Of a stretch of DNA of 44,531 bases, positions 35,713 to 44,531 are shown in pieces. Origin of the DNA: Gammaproteobacteria bacterium (GTDB lineage Bacteria > Pseudomonadota > Gammaproteobacteria > SZUA-140); contig JALSGV010000170.1 in NCBI GenBank assembly GCA_026982565.1, positions 1 to 44,531 on the forward strand, given 5' to 3'. A model generated the notes under the pieces. That model saw only the letters and a program-made list of their open reading frames with translations. It was not told the origin of the DNA and did not search any database. The position numbers and the translations under genes are program-made. The stretch's first letter is position 1. The number at the start of each line of letters is the position of its first letter.

Positions 35713-38136
35713 ATGTTGAAGACTTTGAAGCAACTGTCACCGCATCATTTCGGGCACATGGGCGTACTCGCCGCCATCCTGCTCGTTCCCGCCGCCTACA
35801 TTCTGTGGTCGGACAAACCAAATCCGGCGCCCCTCTATAGCGAAGATCTTTCGGTGGCGGAAACGGTTGCGCGGATCTCCTATAGCCACAGCATAGCCCC
35901 CCTGCTGGAACGCCGCTGCGTGGTCTGTCATGGCTGCTACGATGCCCCTTGCCAGCTCAAACTCTCCTCCCCTCAGGGGCTGGAGAGAGGCGCCAGCAAG
36001 GAACGGGTCTACAACGGCAGGCGCCTCACGGATATGGCGCCCACGCGGCTGTTCATCGATGCCGAGGACGCGGCCGGATGGCGGCGCAAGGGGTTTCACG
36101 CCATCCTCAATGAATCACCGGCAAGGCAGGCAAATCCCGCGAAAAACTTGCGGCAATCCCTGCTCTATCAATTGTTACGGCTCAAGCGCGACAATCCCCA
36201 GCCACGCGGAGGCAGGCTCCCCGATGATTTCGACCTGGCACTGGACCGGGATCAGTATTGCCCCACCGTGGAAGAATTCGGTGACTTCTCCCGTGAACAT
36301 CCGCTTTGGGGCATGCCCTACGCCCTTCCCAACCTGAAGGACGAGGAGTACCGCCTGCTGGTGGACTGGATCGCCCAGGGGGCGCCCGTCGATGCCTCAC
36401 GTCAGCCGTCGCCACAGGCGCTGTCACAAATCGACACATGGGAAACCCTGCTGAACGGAACCAGCAACAAGGAAAGACTGATCAGCCGCTATTTGTATGA
36501 ACATTTGTTCCACGCCCACATTCACTTCGAGGGCACGGCGGAAAACGAGTTCTATCAACTGGTGCGCTCCACCACCCCCCCTGGGCGCCCCGTGGATGTG
36601 ATCGCCACCGTGCGTCCTTTCGACGACCCCGGCGAGGCGCCCTTCTATTACCGCATCATGGGCTATCCCGCCGCCATCGTCGCCAAGAACCATATCGTCT
36701 ATGAATTTTCCCCGCGCAAGATGGCGCGTATCGAGGCGCTGTTTTTTGCGGCGGATTTCCAGGTTGACGTGTTGCCCTCCTATGAACCTGCCCTGGCCGC
36801 CAGCCCCTTCAAGGTCTTCGCCGCCATCCCCCCTTCCTCGCGCTATCGATTCCTGCTCGACGACGCACGCTTCTTCATAGAAGGCTTCGTCAAGGGACCG
36901 GTATGCCGCGGGCAGGTCGCCCTGGACGCCATCGAGGACCAGTTCTGGGTATTGTTCTTCAATCCCGATCACAATATCTTCAGTGCCGATCCCGAATTCA
37001 TCAACAGCATGAGCGGGCACCTTGCCCTGCCCTCGCTGCGCAATACGGACCTGCACCTGTCCGCCATCTGGACCGAAGGATGGAAAGAACAGAAAAAGTA
37101 CATGCTGGCCAAGGAAGCTGGATTCATGAAAATCCCGCCCCAGTCACTGGGGGACGCCATGAACTACATCTGGGACGGGGGCGGCGCCAACCCCAACGCG
37201 GCCCTGACCGTATTCCGCCACCTCGACAGCGCATCCGTCCGCCAGGGACTGGTCGGCGACTACCCGGAAACGGCCTGGATCATCGACTACCCGCTGTTCG
37301 AACGCATCCATTACCTGCTGGTCGCCGGCTACAACGTCTTCGGCAACATCAGCCACCAGCTTCACACGCGGGTCTTCATGGACTTCCTGCGCATGGAGGG
37401 TGAGGACTACTTTCTGGCCTTCCTGCCCGCCCCGCATCGCGCCCGTATCCGCGACAGCTGGTACCAGGGGTTACGCGCCGGCATCGCGGAACTGCTTGAC
37501 CCGCCCAAGGACTGGCTGAATGTCAATGTCGTCACGGGCTACCGCAGCAATCACCCTCAAAAGGAGCTTTACCGGCATATTCTGCAACGCCTTACCGCTG
37601 TCGCCGCAAAAGAGGACCCTTATAATCGCTGCCACGAACCTGCATGTACGCAACCACTCGATCAGTCCGCCACGTCCATCGCGGATGCCGCCATGACGCG
37701 CATTGCCCATGTACAGGGTGAAATCCTGGATGTCCTGCCCGACGTCTCCTTCGTACGCATCAGGACCGGCGGCGACCCCGAAGACGACCTGGCCTACACC
37801 CTGATCCACAACAAGGCCTACAAGAACATTCTATCCCTGCTGGAAAAAGACAGCCTGCGCGACCATGGCAGCGACACCCTCACCGTCATCAAGGGCCTTG
37901 AGGGCTCTTATCCCAATTTCTTCTTTGTCGTGGAATTGCGGGACATGGAAGAATTTGCCGCACATCTGGCCTCCATGAACAAACCATCCGACTACCGCCG
38001 GCTCGTGGAGCGATTCGGTATCCGCCGCACCAGCGGGCGGTTCTGGGAAACGGCCGACTGGTTCCAGGACTACTACCGCCGGGAAAGCCCCTTGTACTCG
38101 GGCATCTACGATCTCAACCGCTACCACAACCATTGA
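35713..38136 (+). CDS. cti: Fatty acid cis/trans isomerase
   Basis: Periplasmic c-type cytochrome-like enzyme that converts cis to trans double bonds in membrane phospholipid acyl chains, making the membrane more rigid under solvent, heat or osmotic stress. It has 807 residues, close to the Pseudomonas enzyme. An N-terminal signal/anchor segment (GVLAAILLVPAAYILW, about 17-32) is followed by the heme-binding CVVCH at 69-73 within CVVCHGCYDAPCQLKLSSPQG, typical for this family. Long conserved blocks such as WGMPYALPNLKDEEYRLLVDW, YRIMGYPAAIVAKNHIVYEF and VAGYNVFGNISHQLHTRVFM confirm it. The ATG at 35713 lacks a strong ribosome binding site. The gene is divergent from the reductase-UbiA gene, 57 bases apart. 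Confidence 0.95.
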   Translation: MLKTLKQLSPHHFGHMGVLAAILLVPAAYILWSDKPNPAPLYSEDLSVAETVARISYSHSIAPLLERRCVVCHGCYDAPCQLKLSSPQGLERGASKERVYNGRRLTDMAPTRLFIDAEDAAGWRRKGFHAILNESPARQANPAKNLRQSLLYQLLRLKRDNPQPRGGRLPDDFDLALDRDQYCPTVEEFGDFSREHPLWGMPYALPNLKDEEYRLLVDWIAQGAPVDASRQPSPQALSQIDTWETLLNGTSNKERLISRYLYEHLFHAHIHFEGTAENEFYQLVRSTTPPGRPVDVIATVRPFDDPGEAPFYYRIMGYPAAIVAKNHIVYEFSPRKMARIEALFFAADFQVDVLPSYEPALAASPFKVFAAIPPSSRYRFLLDDARFFIEGFVKGPVCRGQVALDAIEDQFWVLFFNPDHNIFSADPEFINSMSGHLALPSLRNTDLHLSAIWTEGWKEQKKYMLAKEAGFMKIPPQSLGDAMNYIWDGGGANPNAALTVFRHLDSASVRQGLVGDYPETAWIIDYPLFERIHYLLVAGYNVFGNISHQLHTRVFMDFLRMEGEDYFLAFLPAPHRARIRDSWYQGLRAGIAELLDPPKDWLNVNVVTGYRSNHPQKELYRHILQRLTAVAAKEDPYNRCHEPACTQPLDQSATSIADAAMTRIAHVQGEILDVLPDVSFVRIRTGGDPEDDLAYTLIHNKAYKNILSLLEKDSLRDHGSDTLTVIKGLEGSYPNFFFVVELRDMEEFAAHLASMNKPSDYRRLVERFGIRRTSGRFWETADWFQDYYRRESPLYSGIYDLNRYHNH

Positions 38137-38165
38137 GCGATTGAAGCGGGAGGGCTGCGCCGCAG

Positions 38166-38177
38166 GGCGGGCCCGCC
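38166..38177. terminator. GC-rich palindrome between convergent genes
   Basis: GGCGGGCCCGCC is a perfect 12-base palindrome in the 67-base gap between cti and the convergent oxidoreductase gene. It may stop transcription from either side; there is no U-tract, so this is tentative. Confidence 0.35.
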
Positions 38178-38203
38178 GCGCACCATCCGCGCCGCGCTGC
38201 TCA

Positions 38204-39205
38204 TCAGGACTCCATAACCAGCACCGCCTTGCCCGTCATGTGCCCCGTTTCCACCAGCGCATGGGCGGCGCCGGCCTGTTCCAGCGGGAAGGTCATGCCG
38301 ACATGTATCTTCAGGCGCGCTTCGTCGAACCACTGGCCGCACTGTTCCAGAATGATGACCTGGTGGCGGCGCGCCCCCGGGTCGTCCTGCAGCATGGGCG
38401 TCAGCATCAGTTCGAAGCCGATACGCAGATTGCGGTTGCGGGCCTCTTTCCACACGACATCCGTGCCGGGATCCAGCAGGGTCACCAGGTCACCGTAATG
38501 AGCCACCGCCGACAGGGTGCGGCGGAACACCTTGCCGCCCACCGTATCCAGGGCCGCGTCCACTCCCCTGCCATCGGTCCACGCCTCAACCCCTTTCACG
38601 AAATCCTGTTCGGTATAGACGATAAGCTCGTCAGCGCCCAGGGCGCGGGCCCGCTCCGCCTTCTCGGCGCTGCCCACCGTGGCGCACACCTGGGCGCCCG
38701 CCAGGCGGGCAAGCTGTATGGCGACGTGGCCGACGCCGCCCGTCCCGCCATGAATCAACACCGTTTTATTCGGCTTGAGGCGCGCCCGGTCATAGAGTGA
38801 CTCCCATGCCGTGATGAGCACCAGCGGCGCCGCGGCCGCCTCCACGAAACTCAGTGATTCGGGCTTGGGAACCGCCAGCGCCTCGTCGAGCACGGTGTAT
38901 TCGGCATAGTTGCCCTGCGCCCCGCCCAGGCCGCCATGGCAGAACCAGACGGCATCGCCACGCTTGAAACGGGTGACCGCCTTGCCGGTCTCGGCAACCA
39001 CGCCGGCGCCATCACAACCCAGAACCGCCGGCAGGGCATTGTCGTAGAACACCCCGCGGCCGCGCAGCTTGGTATCCAGCGGATTGACGCCGGCCGCCTT
39101 GAGGCGCACCTTGATCTGGGTGTCCCCCGTAATCCGCGGCTCCGGGACCTCCCGCAATTGCAGGACCTCCGTACCGCCCGCCGCCGTCATCAACACCGCT
39201 TTCAT
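38204..39205 (-). CDS. Zinc-independent NADPH:quinone oxidoreductase (MDR family)
   Basis: A 333-residue member of the medium-chain dehydrogenase/reductase superfamily, quinone-oxidoreductase branch. The GroES-like N-terminal domain has AAGVNPLDTKLRGRGVFY and PAVLGCDGAGVV. The nucleotide-binding motif is HGGTGGVGHVAIQLARLAGAQV (about 150-170). The catalytic-zinc cysteines and histidine of alcohol dehydrogenases are absent, which fits a Qor-like enzyme. I use the ATG at 39205 (MKAVLMTAAGG), preceded by GGGGAG; an in-frame extension to 39316 would add 37 low-quality residues. It probably reduces quinones or enones with NADPH. It is a single gene, convergent with cti and divergent from pepA. Confidence 0.93.
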   Translation of the reverse strand: MKAVLMTAAGGTEVLQLREVPEPRITGDTQIKVRLKAAGVNPLDTKLRGRGVFYDNALPAVLGCDGAGVVAETGKAVTRFKRGDAVWFCHGGLGGAQGNYAEYTVLDEALAVPKPESLSFVEAAAAPLVLITAWESLYDRARLKPNKTVLIHGGTGGVGHVAIQLARLAGAQVCATVGSAEKAERARALGADELIVYTEQDFVKGVEAWTDGRGVDAALDTVGGKVFRRTLSAVAHYGDLVTLLDPGTDVVWKEARNRNLRIGFELMLTPMLQDDPGARRHQVIILEQCGQWFDEARLKIHVGMTFPLEQAGAAHALVETGHMTGKAVLVMES

Positions 39206-39252
39206 GCCATCACTCTCCCCTGCTGTTCCTCCCTGCGCCAAAGCATACCCAA

Positions 39253-39300
39253 TTCCACCCTTGGCGAAAACCACTCCAAGGCCGCCGCGCCAAGGTGGAA
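39253..39300. repeat. Inverted repeat upstream of pepA
   Basis: TTCCACCCTTGGCG (39253-39266) and CGCCAAGGTGGAA (39288-39300) are complementary with a single bulged base. They lie in the 216-base divergent region before pepA. It could be an operator or leader structure; the remaining bases show no gene. Confidence 0.45.
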
Positions 39301-39421
39301 AACCCCCTGTTTTCATGTAAACTCAGGCATGGAGAAACGGCCGGTACGGCGCCAGCTGCCCATGGATCCCGCCGGTTCCGGATGCGTGACACTCAACCAC
39401 CCAATGCTTTGAGGAGTCGTT

Positions 39422-40927
39422 ATGGAATTTCTTGTGAAGAGCACCGCCATCGGCAAGCAACAGACCCCTTGCGTCGTGGTCGGCATCCATGAAACGCGGC
39501 GCCTGACCCCCGCGGCCCAGCAACTGGACAAGGTCTCCCGGGGCTATCTCACTACCATACTCAAACGCGGCGACATCAAGGGAAAAAGCGGTGAGACCCT
39601 GATGCTGCACAATGTGCCGTGGACCCAGTGCGAGCGGGTATTGCTGGTGGGCTGTGGCAAGAAAAAAGAGCTGGATGCGGCGGCCTTTGGCAAAATCGTG
39701 GCGCAGGCCGCCACCGCCCTGGACAAGGCGGGCGTCAAGGAGGCCTATTGTTACCTGCCCGAGCTGGCGCCGGACGGCCACGACCTGCCCTGGGCGGTAC
39801 GGCGAACGGTTGAGACTGCCGCCGACGCCCTGTACCGCTTCAACCAGCTCAAGACCAGGGACAAGCAGAATGCGCGCCTGCGGCGCATGATTTTCGACCT
39901 AGACGACCCGGACCAGCAGCGTGACGCGCGCCGGGCCATCAGGGAAGGCAAGGCCATCGCCAAGGGGCGCGCCCTGGCCAAGGATCTCGCCAACCTGCCC
40001 GGCAATCATTGCACGCCCACCCACCTCGCCGAGCAGGCCAAGGGCCTCGCGGAACACCACCCCGCCCTCACGGTCAAGGTGCTCGACGAGAAAAAAATGG
40101 AGGCCCTCAACATGGGCGCCCTGCTGGCCGTGGCGCGCGGCAGCCGCCAGCCCGCCAGGCTCATCGTTCTGGAGTACCAGGGCGGCGGGAAGGGCGACAA
40201 ACCCTGCGTGCTGGTAGGCAAGGGCATCACCTTCGACTCGGGCGGCATCTCCATCAAGCCCTCCCCCGCCATGGACGAGATGAAATACGACATGTGCGGC
40301 GCCGCCAGCGTGCTGGGCGCCCTGTGCGCCGTGGCGGAAATGCGCCTGCCCCTCAATGTCGTCGGCATCATCCCCTCCTGCGAGAACCTGCCCGACGGCA
40401 ATGCCGTCAAGCCGGGCGACATCGTCACCAGCATGTCGGGCCAGACCATCGAGATACTCAATACCGACGCAGAGGGGCGCCTGATCCTGTGCGACGCCCT
40501 CACCTACAGCGAGCAGTTCGACCCTGACACCGTCATCGACATCGCCACCCTCACCGGCGCCTGCGTCATCGCCCTGGGCAAGCACTACAGCGGCCTGCTG
40601 GGCAACGACGAGCAGCTCATCGGCGATATCCTCGCGGCGGGCGAGGCCAGCGGCGACGTGGCCTGGCAGCTGCCCCTGGGCAAGGACTACCAGCAGCAGC
40701 TCAAGAGCAACTTCGCCGACATGGCCAACATCGGCGGCCGCGAGGGCGGCACCATCACCGCCGCCTGCTTTCTGTCGCGCTTCACCGAGAAATTGACCTG
40801 GGCCCACCTCGACATCGCCGGCACCGCGTGGCTGGGCGGCCACAAAAAGGGCGCCACCGGCCGCCCCGTCCCCCTCCTGGTCCAATACCTCATCGACCGC
40901 TGCAACAAGCAGGAGCGGCAGGAATGA
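39422..40927 (+). CDS. pepA: Leucyl (cytosol) aminopeptidase
   Basis: Dizinc M17 aminopeptidase that removes N-terminal residues from peptides; in E. coli it also binds DNA at Xer recombination sites and the carAB promoter. It has 501 residues, with an N-terminal macro-like domain to about 180. The catalytic domain has VGKGITFDSGGISIKPS with the metal-binding lysine and aspartate (about 262-278), and NTDAEGRLILCDALTY (about 346-361), the family signature. GAGG nine bases before the ATG supports the start. It is the first gene of pepA-holC-valS, a conserved order in Gammaproteobacteria. Confidence 0.98.
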   Translation: MEFLVKSTAIGKQQTPCVVVGIHETRRLTPAAQQLDKVSRGYLTTILKRGDIKGKSGETLMLHNVPWTQCERVLLVGCGKKKELDAAAFGKIVAQAATALDKAGVKEAYCYLPELAPDGHDLPWAVRRTVETAADALYRFNQLKTRDKQNARLRRMIFDLDDPDQQRDARRAIREGKAIAKGRALAKDLANLPGNHCTPTHLAEQAKGLAEHHPALTVKVLDEKKMEALNMGALLAVARGSRQPARLIVLEYQGGGKGDKPCVLVGKGITFDSGGISIKPSPAMDEMKYDMCGAASVLGALCAVAEMRLPLNVVGIIPSCENLPDGNAVKPGDIVTSMSGQTIEILNTDAEGRLILCDALTYSEQFDPDTVIDIATLTGACVIALGKHYSGLLGNDEQLIGDILAAGEASGDVAWQLPLGKDYQQQLKSNFADMANIGGREGGTITAACFLSRFTEKLTWAHLDIAGTAWLGGHKKGATGRPVPLLVQYLIDRCNKQERQE

Positions 40928-40968
40928 ACATCTCTGACACGGCGCCTTTCTCTTTGCTCTGATCGGCC

Positions 40969-41394
40969 ATGACCCAGATCGACTTCTATATCCTGTCGGA
41001 GCAGTCCCCGCACAACCGCGACATGCTCTCCTGCCGCCTGGCGGAGAAGGTCTACAAGCTGGGCAACCGTCTCTACATCCATACCGACTCCCACAGCGAG
41101 GCCTGCCGGGTGGACGACCTGTTGTGGACCTACCGCGACGGCAGCTTCCTTCCCCACGAGATCTACCGCGAGGGGCAGGCGAGCGAGAGCCCCGTGGTCA
41201 TCGGCCATCACGAGGAACCGGACGCCGAGGCCGATGTGCTCATCAACCTGGCGCCTGCCGTCCCCCTGTTCTTCAGCCGTTTCGAACGGGTGGCGGAAAT
41301 CATCGCGCCGCAAGCCGGGGAAAAGCGCGGCGGGCGGGAGCGCTACCGCTTCTACCGCGAACGGGGTTACGCCCTCAAGACACACAATCTCTGA
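40969..41394 (+). CDS. holC: DNA polymerase III subunit chi
   Basis: Chi subunit of the DNA polymerase III clamp loader, linking it through psi to single-stranded-DNA-binding protein. The 141 residues match the family. The start QIDFYILSEQSPHNRDMLSCRLAEKVYKLG, the YIHTDSHSEACRVDDLLWTYRDGSFLPHE block and the HHEEPDAEADVLINLAP block are typical. The tail RYRFYRERGYALKTHNL is the usual HolC end. It lies 41 bases after pepA and about 90 bases before the valS start. Confidence 0.96.
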   Translation: MTQIDFYILSEQSPHNRDMLSCRLAEKVYKLGNRLYIHTDSHSEACRVDDLLWTYRDGSFLPHEIYREGQASESPVVIGHHEEPDAEADVLINLAPAVPLFFSRFERVAEIIAPQAGEKRGGRERYRFYRERGYALKTHNL

Positions 41395-41483
41395 GCGCCG
41401 CGCCGGCGGCGGCCGTGTAGAAATTCTCCCGGCAGGCTGCAATAATGCCCCGCAACGAACGTGACCTGAAAGCAAAAACCACC

Positions 41484-44249
<2,766 letters not shown>

Positions 44250-44308
44250 TAGAGAGGATAAGGTACGATATCTTTTTGAGCTATAGTCAAATCTGGTGTA
44301 CACAGTAA

Positions 44309-44395
44309 TCAGGCGGCGTCCCTGTTGCTCTCGGTTTCGTCGTTGTTTACCTCAATCCCGTCTTTGAATTTCACACCGTGGATGACCGCCCTGCC
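44309..44395 (-). pseudogene. Possible C-terminal remnant of a transposase
   Basis: On the minus strand 28 codons read GRAVIHGVKFKDGIEVNNDE then TESNRDAA and a stop. HGVKFKDGIE near a C-terminus recalls the ends of some insertion-sequence transposases. An in-frame TAA precedes it at once (44398-44396), and joining the adjacent frame (EFISFVHTKAGR) would need a frameshift. No inverted ends or intact open frame are visible in the last 280 bases, so this would be a decayed fragment or the edge of an element beyond the window. The identification is from memory and weak. Confidence 0.3.
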
Positions 44396-44531
44396 TTAGT
44401 GTGAACAAAACTGATGAACTCTCAGTCAACCACATTCCCCGATAAAAACGAACCCCACTTGAAACTTTGCCACCCGCCTTAGACGGACATGAGTGGCCCT
44501 GCTACTGCGGGCGAAATGCCTCACCGCACAA

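Overview
The window is a GC-rich stretch of bacterial chromosome carrying almost only single-copy housekeeping genes in orders typical of Gammaproteobacteria: glyA-nrdR-ribD-ribE-ribB, queA-tgt-yajC-secD-secF, trpFBA-accD-folC-dedD-cvpA-purF-metZ and pepA-holC-valS. Gene order and protein style suggest a free-living, motile gammaproteobacterium, perhaps near the Chromatiales. That placement is inference. There is no prophage, CRISPR array, rRNA or intact insertion sequence.

Layout. 1-4573 (minus): serine/folate C1 and riboflavin synthesis, ending in a RibBA-like gene cut by the window edge. 4944-6428 (plus): a diguanylate cyclase. 6479-11962 (minus): queuosine tRNA modification and the SecDF-YajC secretion accessory complex. 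12103-12189 (plus): tRNA-Leu(CAA) with a good promoter. 12312-14903 (plus): an alpha-glucan phosphorylase. 15063-18474 (minus): a chemoreceptor, a small phosphate-binding-like periplasmic protein and a porin. 18871-20121 (minus): glycerate 2-kinase. 20168-30628 (minus): a ten-gene biosynthetic run (methyltransferase, trpF, trpB, trpA, accD, folC, dedD-like, cvpA, purF, metZ).

The interval 30.6-38.2 kb is the least ordinary part. It holds a bacterial homologue of archaeal CDP-archaeol synthase, a metallophosphoesterase, two small uncharacterised proteins, glucokinase, a flavodoxin-like quinone reductase fused to a UbiA prenyltransferase, and a heme-containing fatty-acid cis/trans isomerase. 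Copies of a near-palindromic repeat (half-site TTAACCCGGCAACAATATAT) sit at gene starts and ends here, with one partial copy upstream of ribE, and a REP-bearing MITE lies against one copy at a TTAA. 38.2-44.2 kb carries a quinone oxidoreductase and pepA-holC-valS. The last 280 bases hold no intact gene, only a possible transposase remnant.

No classical mobile or defence system is visible. The best candidates for undescribed biology are the repeat family, the reductase-UbiA fusion with its divergent cis/trans isomerase, the methyltransferase inserted ahead of trpF, the bacterial CarS-like protein, the chemoreceptor/binding-protein/porin trio, and a foldable leader upstream of glyA.
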